A DNA stretch of 64,000 nucleotides from Liolophura sinensis (GCF_032854445.1 NC_088305.1:8995606-9059605); one strand, 5' to 3'. Positions 44,841 through 58,000 are shown, numbered from the stretch's first letter. The notes: a model not told the origin generated them from the letters alone. Numbers and translations are program-made.

Positions 44841-46920
44841 TGCTTGATTTATAAGCAAGCGCCTCAGTGAGTTGAACCATTTGATGGACAACTTCCTTAC
44901 TTGTACAGTACAAGAAGACACTGGTTTTTCTACAGCACATTTGTGCCTGTTTTATTCGTAGAAGCAAAAGAACCCAAAAATTTGATACATTCAGTATCCG
45001 TGAAGAGAAAAGGTTCATATTGCATCATTAGAGAACAATTCAGAAGAAAATATAAAACCGTCTGTAGCACACACTAGCACATTTATATACAGACAAATGT
45101 GTGTGATTGTAAGCAGGATTTTGGCGAAGGTCCAGCTTTCATATCGAGAATAACCGTGTTATGGACATTGGAAAGATCTTGTTGACATCAGAGTAAATGG
45201 AAAGTGACATTTTATCCTGTATGTGTAGAGAACAATCTGGCAGATGCAAAGTTATCCAGACTGCCCACTCATCATTGCAGTCTACTGTCGTATAGACGTA
45301 TGAATCACGTAGATGATCCGCACCTGTGCGTTACTTAAATTAGCTCGTTAGCGATGAATCCTGATAAATGATCAATCAGAAACATAATTTTACTTCTCCA
45401 CCTTTTGTGAACTGTCACCTAGCTTCAGTTCGCTTGTAAAGAGGAAGTGGTTAAAATGTTATAATGTGTAAGATGTAATCTCATCTTTGTAAAAAAAAAG
45501 AAAAAAAAAAAGAAAAAGTTGCGTTGTGATGCAAATATAATAAGTGATGCTGATCTGCATGGTTAAAAAAACTTGTGTCTGGATCCTAAGACTAGAAAAG
45601 TGTGATAAACACCTGAGCTCTATGTATGGATATTTGATTACATATTTTCTGGACCCTTGCATGTTTTTAATACACTCCGATGATGTAATATACTTGTAAG
45701 TACAAGATAAGTATAGATTGAGTTCATTAAGTACATGTAATTCAATAATGGGGAAGTGGAGTCCAATTTCCTCCTGTTTCTAAACACATAGGTATAAAAT
45801 TCATGCATTTCCACTGTCTACCTGAGCTAGTATAAAATAGCATCAATGCTGATACCATCAGACTTTTAATTGGTGGACGAATTGACTTGAGTGGCAGGCA
45901 TCTGACATGGTTGTCACATCTGTAAGGATCATAAACATGTTTAGGTGGCGTATATTACATTACAAGTGACTGTATAATAGGGAAATGACTGAGTTCAGTC
46001 CTGTAAGCCAGTGATATTACTTTGCGCTTCGATAACCATTTGGGTGAGTAGTTTTTTTCTGGACATATGTTTTTCTGTCTTAAACTGTGACATCATGTAT
46101 TACCTGATGTGTGACAGATTTGCCGGAGGATTTCTTACCTGTGTCTGTGATCTCAGTATTTTCCCCCAAGTTCAGTACTGTGTGGAAATGATACAGGTAT
46201 GACACTGCTGATTTAAGGATCTAAGGGCGTTGGTTACCTGTACTGGTGGCAGTATACCTAGGTACTTATATACATATACAGTGTACATGCTGGCACAGGT
46301 GATGCAAGATTCCAGACTTATGTCGTTCATGTAAGTTTATACACTATATATTCAATTCTTTTGGTGTATAACTTTTTACCTGGATGAATAAGTAATTAAG
46401 GTGAAGAGTGTCCAAAACAGGCTGCAGGTTGTCTCTTGTGCTTTATAAAACAAGTCTAGCACAAGTGATGCCATCGTTTATGCTCTACATTTGCCAGATT
46501 CTGTGTTAACTGTAGCTTTTTTGTTACTATCAGTCTCCTGGTAGAAAGACCGACTTGAATGCATTGACAGTGCTGCCTCACTGGAATGCCATGCCAAATA
46601 CATCAGACCCACACCCAGTCTCTGCATACCGAGTGTCATACTTCCCTATCATTGAACTTAGGGGACTATCAATTTCTCGGACAAAGTAGTTTCCATGTTA
46701 TTTTGTTTGTACATGTTCTGTCCCAGTATACATGGTTAATTCACTATAAGAAAGGTTATACCAGTCATGTCAGTGCATGAACAATTCCTACGCTGGCATG
46801 TACATAGGCTCTGCAGGTTGAATCTGGAGTTTGCCCTTGTGTGGAGAAAAATACACAATGCCTGCTTATGCAAACCAGTTAATCTTCACATGCTGTTTTA
46901 CGTGAAAGTATTTATAGCTT
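44841..46920. other. No gene recognised
   Basis: AT-rich, probably intronic, with an A-tract at 45490-45510. No supported exon. Confidence 0.35.
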
Positions 46921-47060
46921 ATAGGTTTTGTGTTTTACTGAGGAGCAAGTGTGTGGTTAAGACATTCATTTTTTGAAGTCCAAAGGAAACAGGAGTTCAA
47001 TCCCGGCCTTGGACATAGATGCTTCAGATATTTCATTTGGGCCTCGATGATGATAAGCGG
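46921..47060 (+). mobile_element. Possible third tRNA-derived SINE, degenerate
   Basis: A B-box-like GAGTTCAATCCCGG (46992-47005) lies about 55 bases after GAGGAGCAAGTGTGTGGTTA, as in a tRNA-like head. It does not match SINE-A or SINE-B. Only one copy was seen. Confidence 0.3.
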
Positions 47061-49049
47061 TGGACAGCATTCATGTGTCGCAGTCAAAGACTTTCTGTGT
47101 TGAATCCACCAATTTGGTACTATTTATGGTTACCTTGCTACTGTTGTGTGTCGGTGAAAGTGATATAGTAGACATGCATATATGCAGTACATGTATAATA
47201 TTGTGCTGTCCTGTATGTATGTTTAGTATTAAATAGAGCTATTGTGTATGAAATATTTTGCAAGATGCAAATATTTGTGTTACTCATTTACTCGGTAGAA
47301 AAATAAGTTTTGCTTTCATATTTAGTTTATACTTGTGTGTTATTAAATTAGCTATCGTAGTTTGCATATTTTAATGTTGTTGAAATTGATTCTGTGCAGA
47401 TATCCTTATGATAACATAATTATGATGATGTCAATCTGATAACACGGTTACCTCTGCTTACCTGCCCTTCATTAAATATTCATGATAAACACAGTGTGTT
47501 GATAACATCTGCTCCTGTATCTACATTATGTTGGAGCTATGTTGATAACTGTAAACATCTTTGTTCATGTAAATCAGACAGTGCTGCACAACAATTTCAT
47601 GTGTGTTAGATATATGGCTTTCCCTTTGGCCTGTGCATGTGCACATCTGTAGAGGTATGATGTTGATGTAAAATTTATGTTTATATACGTATTATGTTAT
47701 GAAGAAATGTAGATGGAACATACTGAGGGCAATAAACAAAAAAATTGAAGCCTTTTTCTACAATTAACACACATGTACACATCTAGCAGAATTTTCTTGC
47801 CGTATCAGTGCTCTGGAAAGTAAAGTGCATGGTAGTAATAATAATTACATAGTGTACATTTATGAACTCATTTACAAACGTGTATGAAAGAAAATCATTC
47901 AGCAGTTTTCTTCCCGTAAATGTTTACACAGAAAAGTTTCGCATATGGCACTGAGTGTATGCCTTGTGAAAATGTTCAGTTAAAGAATTTCAGATATATG
48001 CATGTGTCTGGTTATACAATAATGCAGTGACTGAACTTTTTAACTGTGACAAGCACTTCAAAAGCCAGTCTGACTGTTTGTCTATCTGCATGTCTGTGGA
48101 TCGGTTGGCCTGACAAAGTAAATTCAGTTTTGAGTTTGGCGGTGTTTTCTGTATCATGTATCTGTTTAAACATATAAACATTATAAGTTGTATTTGAAGT
48201 CATAAAGTAAATGTATATATGTTTGTTTATTGACGCGCAAATTAAGAAGTAAAGTAAGCTTGAAAATTTTAGAAAGCAAAGAATATATTGCATTTATGGG
48301 AGGGTAATTACATTACTCTGTTTGAAAATAACTTAATTCTGTTGCCTAATATGTCAACTTAAAAGAAAAAAGTTGTGCATGCAGTATAAGTACACAGGTG
48401 ACAAGGTGAAAATAAGGTAAAGAAAGTTATAAGTGAAAAGAAAGGAAAAAAGATGAGGAGTGAGTATCATGTTCAAAGGTGACATTTTCCTTCTGGCAAT
48501 GTTTGCAGGATAACAAAAAAGGAAAAAAAAATGTGACGAAAAAATCTGACAAAACCTTGACAGATGTTCACAATGGGATGTTGCCTTGGGCCAGGTTTGG
48601 GCCACAAGCCGTGTTTATCATGTATGAAAAACTCTATCCTGTCTCTATGTGTCAGATAAATCCGTCTTGACTTCCTCTCTGTTGTTGGTAAAAACTGATT
48701 GTCTCGGAGATTGTTTTTTATGTTCTTGTTGAGTGTGTTTCCCCTTCCTTAAGGACATAGATATAGGAGTGAAATAACTACTGTCCATATATATGACGCT
48801 TTATCACAGTAAGTACTATCAAGTACATTTACAAGAACCAAAAAAAAAAACAAAAAAACTTAACCCCCCAAAAAGAATGATACTAAGAAAGTTCTTCAGG
48901 AATGTTAAACAAAACCGTGAACATTTAAAAAGTTTTCATTCATTTTTGAAAATCAAATAAGCCAATTAATCAATTGGGTTTTAATTTTACATGTTGTATG
49001 ATTAGGCTTAATTGAAGACTTCTTGATGAGTTGCTGAAAACTTTGTTTA
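47061..49049. other. No gene recognised
   Basis: AT-rich, no supported exon. A-rich simple tracts at 48520-48545 and 48838-48860. Confidence 0.35.
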
Positions 49050-49268
49050 GGGGTATAATTTATTTTATTTGAGTGGTGTTTTATGCCGTACTCAAGAATA
49101 TTTCACTTATACGACGGTGGCCAGCATTGTGGTGGGTGGAAACTGGGCAGAGCCCAGGGGAAACCCAAGACCATCCGCAGGTTGCTGCAGACCTTCCCAC
49201 GTACGACAGGAGAGGAAGCCAGCATGAACTGGGCTTGAACTCACGGCGACCGCATTGGGGTATAATTT
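49050..49268 (-). mobile_element. SINE-A, 5'-truncated, with 12-bp target-site duplications
   Basis: The body 49062-49256 is flanked by GGGGTATAATTT at 49050-49061 and 49257-49268. The copy is truncated just after the B box (CGGCGACCGCATT). Confidence 0.93.
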
Positions 49269-49788
49269 GCATGGCATGATAAATGTTGATGACTAAGTTG
49301 CACCGTTTGCAGTATTGTGATTGTTCTGTTCACCTTAAAAAGGTATTGTAAGATGTTTTCGGAAGGTAGGATGATAGTCTATTGGAAACATGTAAGTTTC
49401 AGCATGAAAATGAACATATTATGACATACATTTGCCTTTTAAAAGTGCACTTTTCTTTGTGATTTGTCCTACCCAGTACGTGTATTTCACTCCCCAATGT
49501 TTAACTTTATACTTAGGTTAAAAAACAGAATGGTTTAATCATCACACACTTAAAAGTTAAAGATGCATATGCTGGAAGCAATTTATGTTTTGTTTTATTT
49601 TTTCTAATCTATGATTTCATGGACTAATTTGACAACCAAGACATTTCACGATGGTCTGTGTATTTCTGTGCTCAAATAACCAGTTCTAGTATTGTGTTTC
49701 TTTTAGGATTACAGTATATATGTTCCACCGATAATGTTGTTGGCAGACATAAGAGGTTATAATCATGCTATACCAGACACGTTTTGCC
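49269..49788. other. No gene recognised
   Basis: AT-rich sequence without features. Confidence 0.35.
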
Positions 49789-50062
49789 AGGGGGATTTCT
49801 GTGGCTCATTTGGTTAGCGCGCTAGCGCAGCGTAATGACCCAGGAGTCTCTCACCGGTGCGGTTGCTGTGAGTTCAAGTCCAGCTCATGCTGGGTTCCTC
49901 TCCGGCCGTACGTGGGAAGGTGTCAGCAACCTGCAGATGGTCATGGGTTTCCCTCGGGCTCTGCCTGGTTTCCACCCACAATAATGCTGGTCGTTGTCGT
50001 ATAAGCGAAATATTTTTGCCTATGGCGTAAACCACCAATCATGTAAATAAATAAATAAATAA
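49789..50062 (+). mobile_element. SINE-A, full length
   Basis: The head (GGTTAGCGCGCTAGCGCAGC) is near consensus, followed by body and 3' domain (GTATAAGCGAAATATTTTTG, then ATGGCGTAAACCACCAATC) and an AAAT tail. Confidence 0.94.
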
Positions 50063-51177
50063 CTTTTTGTCATGGCTGAACAAACATTCTGTATGAAGTT
50101 CTAAATTACTGTTTTACTTCATATATTTTCTTGATGGATATTATCTGGCCTGTCATTTCTTGTTTAACCTGAGGGAATATTTCATGCATGTGTCACACAC
50201 ACACACGTAAACACATGTCTTTATCCTTGTCAATTCATGCTTGCTTGTCTGTTGTTTTGCCATGCATCCACAATAGGATTGTCTGGGATTTGTGCTTTAT
50301 ATTTTTAACAGTTTTTTTTTTTACATGGCAGCACCACAAGTACATGTGAGTTTTTTTCTAACTATGTTTCCCTCCCAGGAAGTTGGGATTGGTCAGAATT
50401 CAGACCAAGTCTAACTAAGCAAACAGTTTATAACGAGTGTATGAAATGTTTTAGCAGCATGTAGCTTTTATTTCATAATAGATTAAACATCAGGAATACC
50501 ATGTTTACTTTATAAACGCAGGTGGCATTGGAGATTTTCCAGACTGTTTCACCACATTAATTAAGAACAAAAACAGGAGTTGTTTAACCAGGCACATTGT
50601 TTCTTGGCATGTCAAATCTGACTCCAGAGCGTCTCATGTTCATGTTGCCTAAGTGTTTAATATGGTGTAGTCCAAAACCTGTTTTCAATGCAGAGGTCTT
50701 GAGTTTCTCTACCTCACAGTCTGGATATAGAGTTTCTCTGCTTCACAGTCTGGATATAGGTGTGGCTCCACCCGCACAAACTTATTTTCTGTAGACCATT
50801 CATCGTTCGATCAGTACTGCATGCCCCGCCCTTTAATTATAGTGTTAATACTATGGGTAAATGACCTGAAACTTCATCTACAGCAAAGTAACACACTCAA
50901 ATTGCCTAACTCTGATAGTTTAGTTAATCTTGGAATGGTGTTTTCAGATTTGTTTGAAACGCGAAGTGATATCCTTCTGTAAACACGGTGAAAATGTAAG
51001 TTTCAGAGCCAAAGTAATTTTTTAGGGCAAACACATATTTCATTGTTATCATACATGTACATGCTTTTAGGGCAGGTGCATGTATCTCTGGAAATAATTC
51101 TAAAATTGGTGGATTACATCATGGCAAAACTTCCATTTATTCAAATTACTAATAAGGTTAGTATATGTGAATATGTG
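50063..51177. other. No gene recognised; a 30-bp tandem pair
   Basis: The segment GAGTTTCTCTACCTCACAGT-CTGGATATA occurs twice in tandem at 50700-50758 with two mismatches. Otherwise no feature. Confidence 0.4.
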
Positions 51178-51462
51178 AATAAGGTTGCTGAGGGTTAGCA
51201 TGCCAGCGCAGCACAATGATCAATGAACCTCTCATCAATGCGGTCGCTGTGAGTTCAAATCCAGTTCATGCTGGCTTCCTCTCCAGCTGTAAGTGGGAAG
51301 GTCTACCAGCAACGTGCGGATGGTTGTGGGTTTCTCTCCAGGCCCTGCCCGGTTAATCCTACCACCATAATGCTAACCACCATTGTATAAGTGAAATATT
51401 CTTGAGTACAGTGTAAAACACCATGAAATCAAATAAATAAATGAATCAAATAAATAAGGTTA
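51178..51462 (+). mobile_element. SINE-A, near full length, likely with 9-bp target duplications
   Basis: The body is flanked by AATAAGGTT (51178-51186 and about 51454-51462). The head is missing its first bases (starts GAGGGTTAGCATGCCAGC). The 3' domain has an extra base insertion (CACCATGAAATCAAATAA). Confidence 0.88.
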
Positions 51463-51584
51463 CAGTGTTTTGCCTTTTAACAAATTAACAGTTTGTCCCT
51501 GTCAAAATATTATTTGGAGCACGACATTGTCCTTGCCCTTACTGTTGCTTATTTCTTACTTCATAAAAATTTTAAAAAGCAAAG

Positions 51585-51799
51585 TACTGTAATTCTTCAA
51601 CCTTTTCAAGCAATATTTTGGAACATTCTGGGAGAACTATGGGGCGTAGAGAAAGAGTTTGTGTAGCTCTTTGAAGTTTGCATCTTCAGTGACACAAACA
51701 AATCATTTTCAATATCATTTTCACAATAATTGTATGAATAAAATGAATTCCAATGAATAAAAAGTGCTTTAGAAGTTGAAAAGTTGAAGATTTACGGTA
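51585..51799 (+). mobile_element. MITE-2, complete copy
   Basis: 215 bp with terminal inverted repeats: left TACTGTAATTCTTCAACC-TTTTCAAG, right ending TTGAAGATTTACGGTA. The target may be a TA dinucleotide, since the ends are TACTGTA/TACGGTA. No coding capacity, so non-autonomous. Interior blocks match 42636-42846 and, partly, 28418-28584. Confidence 0.8.
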
Positions 51800-53726
51800 T
51801 GAATTGTTAAAGTTGATATACCCTAAATGACCTAAAATTTCGACAACAAAGTGCATTTTTAGAGTCAAAATATTATTTTTGATGCTGAAACGTACAATTT
51901 TCCAGTAAAATATCATCCCTTGTTCCAAGCAAACCTCAAAACACCTTTTTAAAATCATTAGAACTCTCAGAATCAGGAAAAATGGGCAGCTTCTAGTCAT
52001 GGGCGGAATTTATGGTCATGTAGGGCATATAGAGGAAATAAGGGAAAAGGGACATGTAGAAACTACATGGGGTCAATGCTCTTTGTTAAATGGGCAAGCT
52101 ACATGTACCTGCATGTGAATAATCTGTATAAAACCACAGGTAAATATTGTCACCTATAAAGAATGGTTATGTACGTGTGGAGGGCATGACACGGAGTTCC
52201 TGAAGGGTTTTACACTAAATCAGACAGTGCATTAAGTCAAGACTGACATCGGACCAAAAAAAAAAGACAAAGTACACATCCCTGTGTTTTGTAGTGGGAT
52301 AAGATGTAACGTTAAATATCTACACGCTAACAATATACATACGACATTGTCATTTGGGTTTTTCCTTCTTTGTAATATGTCCTGAATAGACAGCATTTGT
52401 AGTGTCACATTGTAGGTGGTTGTGTTCTGACCCCAGCAATCAGCGTGGTCTCGATCCTGATCGGCTTTGTTCGTTGATTCAGAATACCTTAGCAATTTTT
52501 TTTTACCTTTGCATTTTTGCTGAATGATCCAGATATACCGTCAAACAAACTTGCATTATGCACCTTATGAAAAAGTCCCTTGTTCAGATAGCGTTAGCTG
52601 TTCATTTCATGCAGAGCCTGTCGTGTTGGTCATTTATTTCACCAGATCGTAAAACAAATGAGGAGCATTGTGCTAAAGTAATTGTATAGGTTGCTCTCAT
52701 CTGACAAAAAAACTGTTCTGGTTTTTAAGATGACAGCATTTTGGAGTTAATTCATGGAAGTTCATGTCTTGGCTAAAAACTTATTTTATTTTTTTGTTAA
52801 TTTGTTCCTTGTGTTGAAATTGGGGTCATTGTCATGCATGTCACACTGAATGCGTTTACGGGGAAAAAAATGTACCAACAAACAACTGTACTCTTTGACA
52901 TAAGGGACAGACATTAGAGAAAGGTTGTGTAGTGCAGATATGTCACACATACGTGTCACAAAGGGAACTTAATTGTTTGTTCAAGAAGTTATCAAAATAA
53001 TCTGCTTTCTCTTGAACTGTTTTAAAAAAAAAAAATACTGAGAAAATTATTTGTATTTTTTTATGTGGAAATTAAGAATTATTTGTGTTCATTCAGCATG
53101 GTTAAATTAAATTAGACAGTTAATTACCAGTTGTCCGAATGTATGTGTGTGTGTTAAACAACTAATCAAATAAATGAATTTTTAAGAGACAATATTCTGC
53201 TTTAATTAGTTTGGTTTGAACAGGCATTTGATTTTTCGTTTGTGTCTGTTTATGAAAAAAAATTTGTGGTGTTTCAGGTAGTCTCCCCTTTTTCATCCGA
53301 GTGTCTGTCTTGTCAGACAAATACTCGCTAGTGCCTTCGAAAACAAAGCAATAAAAGAGGACAGACTGGTAACTTATATTTTGTAACACTCATGTATTAC
53401 AGCTGTGACAATTTAAGAGAACAGTCTAGGTCAATCCAGCTTGGACCTGAGTAACCATAACAGAGGAAACTGTCCTACATCTGATGCACTCAGTGATAGA
53501 TGGTCATGCTGAAGCACATTTTCTTATGAAGTTTCTCTCCCTGGTTATTGAAAGATTTAATGTATATATATATATATTTATATATACATGAATTCTGAGG
53601 TATAACCAGACAGAGCAAGTAGTAATAAGACATGCATGTCTTCTGTAATTGTCTCCCTTGTTTCACATAGAGTTCAGTGTGAATTATGTCCATGACTATA
53701 TATAGCAGCATATTTTGTCAGATTCT
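51800..53726. other. No gene recognised
   Basis: AT-rich sequence with A-tracts (52255-52265, 53022-53034) and a TA run at 53562-53588. No supported exon. Confidence 0.35.
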
Positions 53727-53974
53727 TAGAGCTCTGTTGCCAGAAGCCTCTCACCAATGCGGTCACTGTGAGTTCAAGTCCAGCTCATGCTGGCTTCCTC
53801 TCTGGCTGTAAGTGGGAAGGTCTGTCAGCAACCTGCGGATGGTCGTGGGTTTCCACCAAGCCCTGCCGGGTTTCCACCCACCATAATCCTGACCGCTGTG
53901 GTATACGTAAAATATTCTTGAGTACCCCGTAAAACACCAATCAAATAAATATATAAATAAATAGAGCTCTGTTG
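53727..53974 (+). mobile_element. SINE-A, 5'-truncated, with 13-bp target-site duplications
   Basis: The body 53740-53961 is flanked by TAGAGCTCTGTTG at 53727-53739 and 53962-53974. It begins in the head after the A box (GCCTCTCACCAATGCGGTC). Confidence 0.95.
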
Positions 53975-54403
53975 ACTTCAAAGGTGTTACGAGGTTTGTT
54001 TGAGGGGGATATTGTAGTTGAAAAAACTCAGATGTAGGTTCCGCTCCTAAAATAATACATGTATGTTCATGTACTTTCAGATCTTTGTTTGCACATTTTG
54101 GGGGTGGATTTTTGGGTTAAGTATGGTACATGTACATGTACATGTATATCATAAGTACCTGTACATTTACCAAGTAATAATTACTGCATATCACTTAAAG
54201 TTTTGTATGTACATGTACATGCAGAAATTATGCATTTTCAAATGTTAATTAAGGCTTTAAAATTATACATTGATGCAAATACTTAAGTTTTTCTGAAGAC
54301 AAATTAAGCAAGTTTCATTAAAAACTCAGAAGCGACCCTATACAATAAATTAGACCCAAGTAAGATGCAGAACATGGAAAATGGCATCAGTATAATTAAC
54401 GAC
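53975..54403. other. No gene; (TACATG)n run
   Basis: Contains TACATGTACATGTACATGTA at about 54127-54146, a perfect palindromic hexamer run, and further TACATGTA copies near 54057 and 54210. Confidence 0.6.
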
Positions 54404-54715
54404 GTACGGAATAGAGAGTAAAACCAGAGCAACAACAGTGTGACAGACGTACAGCATAGAGAGTAAAACCAGACCAAAGACAGTGTGATAGACGTACAGA
54501 ATAGAGAGTAAAACCAGAGCAATGACAGTGTGATAGACGTGCAGCATAGAGAGTAAAACCAGAGCAACGACAGTGTGATAGACGTACAGCATAGGGAGTA
54601 AAACCAGAGCAACGACAGTGTGATAGACGTACAGCATAGGGAGTAAAACCAGAGCAACGACAGTGTGATAGACGTGCAGCATAGAGAGTAAAACCAGAGC
54701 AACGACAGTGTGATA
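54404..54715. repeat. 45-bp minisatellite, seven units
   Basis: GAGTAAAACCAGAGCAACGA recurs at 54416, 54461, 54506, 54551, 54596, 54641 and 54686, exactly 45 bases apart, with point variants. Because 45 is a multiple of three, all three minus-strand frames stay open (110-139 codons). They read hydrophobic 15-residue repeats. There is no sign of a gene around it. Confidence 0.97.
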
Positions 54716-55002
54716 TCTGGCAAATGGTCACGTAACCATGTGAAATACTGCCTCTTGTCAATTTACCTCAGTCAGGGTTTTATTCTAACTGTTCATGTAA
54801 ATGCATAAATAGTGGCAATTTACCAACCCCCCCCCCCCCACTCCCCAACACCATGGATTAAAGCAAAAATAGTTAAAGACAGAAATGCAGTGATGTTAAT
54901 TGCAATGTATTAGACGTGACTGATCTGAATGCAATTTGATTAGGAAATGCCACATTCGCGAATGGTCGTGAGAAGGTGTAGATTGGGTTCAGTTGGGTTG
55001 CT
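54716..55002. other. Spacer with a C-tract
   Basis: A run of about 11 C residues at 54829-54839, otherwise unique-looking sequence leading into the satellite. Confidence 0.5.
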
Positions 55003-58000
55003 CGGATTAATGGCCTCTTGTACTAAACCTGTATGCCTGGTTGGTTAGAGCCTGGGCAGAATCTTAGAATGACTGATTGATTGGTGGGATTAATGGCCTC
55101 TTGTACTAAACCAGTATGCCTGGTTGGTTAGAGCCTGGGCAGAATCTTAGAATGACTGATTGAATGATGGGATTAATGGCCTCTTGTACTAAACCTGTAT
55201 GCCTGGTTGGTTAGAGCCTGGGCAGAATCTTAGAATGACTGATTGAATGATGGGATTAATGGCCTCTTGTACTAAACCAGTATGCCTGGTTGGTTAGAGG
55301 CTGAACAGAATCTTAGAATGACTGACTGAATGATGGGATTAATGGCCTCTTGTACCAAACCAGTATGCCTGGTTGGTTAGAGGCTGAACAGAATCTTAGA
55401 ATGACTGATTGAATGATGGGATTAATGGCCTCTTGTACTAAACCTGTATGCCTGGTTGGTTAGAGACTTGGCAGAATCTTAGAATGACTGACTGAATGAT
55501 GGGATTAATGGCCTCTTGTACTAAACCTGTATGCCTGGTTGGCTAGAGACTTGGCAGAATCTTAGAATGACTGACAATGATGGGATTAATGGCCTCTTGT
55601 ACTAAACCAGTATGCCTGGTTGGTTAGAGCCTGGGCAGAATCTTAGAATGACTGACAATGATGGGATTAATGGCCTCTTGTACTTAACCTGTATGCCTGG
55701 TTGGCTGGAGACTTGGCAGAATCTTAGAATGACTGATTGAATGATGGGATTAATGGCCTCTTGTACTAAACCAGTATGACTGGTTGGTTAGAGGCTGAAC
55801 AGAATCTTAGAATGACTGACTGAATGATGGGATTAATGGCCTCTTGTACTAAACCTGTATGCCTGGTTGGTTAGAGGCTGAACAGAATCTTAGAATGACT
55901 GACTGAATGATGGGATTAATGGCCTCTTGTACTAAACCTGTATGCCTGGTTGGTTAGAGGCTGAACAGAATCTTAGAATGACTGACTGAATGATGGGATT
56001 AATGGCCTCTTGTACTAAACCTGTATGCCTGGTTGGTTAGAGGCTGAACAGAATCTTAGAATGACTGATTGAATGATGGGATTAATGGCCTCTTGTACTA
56101 AACCAGTATGACTGGTTGGTTAGAGGCTGAACAGAATCTTAGAATGACTGACTGAATGATGGGATTAATGGCCTCTTGTACTAAACCAGTATGCCTGGTT
56201 GGTTAGAGGCTGAACAGAATCTTAGAATGACTGACTGAATGATGGGATTAATGGCCTCTTGTACAAAACCAGTATGCCTGGTTGGTTAGAGACTTGGCAG
56301 AATCTTAGAATGACTGACTGAATGATGGGATTAATGGCCTCTTGTACTAAACCTGTATGCCTGGTTGGCTAGAGACTTGGCAGAATCTTAGAATGACTGA
56401 CAATGATGGGATTAATGGCCTCTTGTACTAAACCAGTATGCCTGGTTGGTTAGAGCCTGGGCAGAATCTTAGAATGACTGACAATGATGGGATTAATGGC
56501 CTCTTGTACTTAACCTGTATGCCTGGTTGGCTGGAGACTTGGCAGAATCTTAGAATGACTGATTGAATGATGGGATTAATGGCCTCTTGTACTAAACCTG
56601 TATGCCTGGTTGGTTAGAGGCTGAACAGAATCTTAGAATGACTGATTGAATGATGGGATTAATGGCCTCTTGTACTAAACCTGTATGCCTGGTTGGTTAG
56701 AGGCTGAACAGAATCTTAGAATGACTGACTGAATGATGGGATTAATGGCCTCTTGTACTAAACCTGTATGCCTGGTTGGTTAGAGGCTGAACAGAATCTT
56801 AGAATGACTGACTGAATGATGGGATTAATGGCCTCTTGTAGTAAACCTGTATGCCTGGTTGGTTAGAGGCTGAACAGAATCTTAGAATGACTGACTGAAT
56901 GATGGGATTAATGGCCTCTTGTACAAAACCAGTATGCCTGGTTGGTTAGAGCCTGGGCAGAATCTTAGAATGACTGATTGAATGATGGGATTAATGGCCT
57001 CTTGTACTAAACCTGTATGCCTGGTTGGCTGGAGACTTGGCAGAATCTTAGAATGACTGATTGAATGATGGGATTAATGGCCTCTTGTACTAAACCTGTA
57101 TGCCTGGTTGGCTGGAGACTTGGCAGAATCTTAGAATGACTGACTGAATGATGGGATTAATGGCCTCTTGTACTAAACCAGTATGCCTGGTTGGTTAGAG
57201 CCTGGGCAGAATCTTAGAATGACTGATTGAATGATGGGATTAATGGCCTTTTGTACTAAACCAGTATGCCTGGTTGGTTAGAGCCTGGGCAGAATCTTAG
57301 AATGACTGATTGAATGATGGGATTAATGGCCTCTTGTACTAAACCTGTATGCCTGGTTGGTTAGAGCCTGGGCAGAATCTTAGAATGACTGATTGATTGG
57401 TGGGATTAATGGCCTCTTGTACTAAACCAGTATGCCTGGTTGGTTAGAGCCTGGGCAGAATCTTAGAATGACTGATTGAATGATGGGATTAATGGCCTCT
57501 TGTACTAAACCTGTATGCCTGGTTGGCTAGAGACTTGGCAGAATCTTAGAATGACTGATTGAATGATGGGATTAATGGCCTCTTGTACTAAACCTGTATG
57601 CCTGGTTGGCTGGAGACTTGGCAGAATCTTAGAATGACTGACTGAATGATGGGATTAATGGCCTCTTGTACTAAACCAGTATGCCTGGTTGGTTAGAGCC
57701 TGAACAGAATCTTAGAATGACTGATTGAATGATGGGATTAATGGCCTCTTGTACTAAACCAGTATGCCTGGTTGGCTGGAGACTTGGCAGAATCTTAGAA
57801 TGACTGATTGAATGATGGGATTAATGGCCTCTTGTACTAAACCTGTATGCCTGGTTGGCTAGAGACTTGGCAGAATCTTAGAATGACTGATTGTATGATG
57901 GGATTAATGGCCTCTTGTACTAAACCTGTATGTCCGGTTGGTTAGAGCCTGAACAGAATCTTAGAATGACTGATTGAATGATGGGATTAATGGCCTCTTG

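Noticed and set aside
54304-54761. Three overlapping minus-strand frames of 110-139 codons that look like a repeat membrane protein
   Set aside because: The 45-bp unit keeps every minus-strand frame open. There are no splice sites, start context or unique domains to support a gene.
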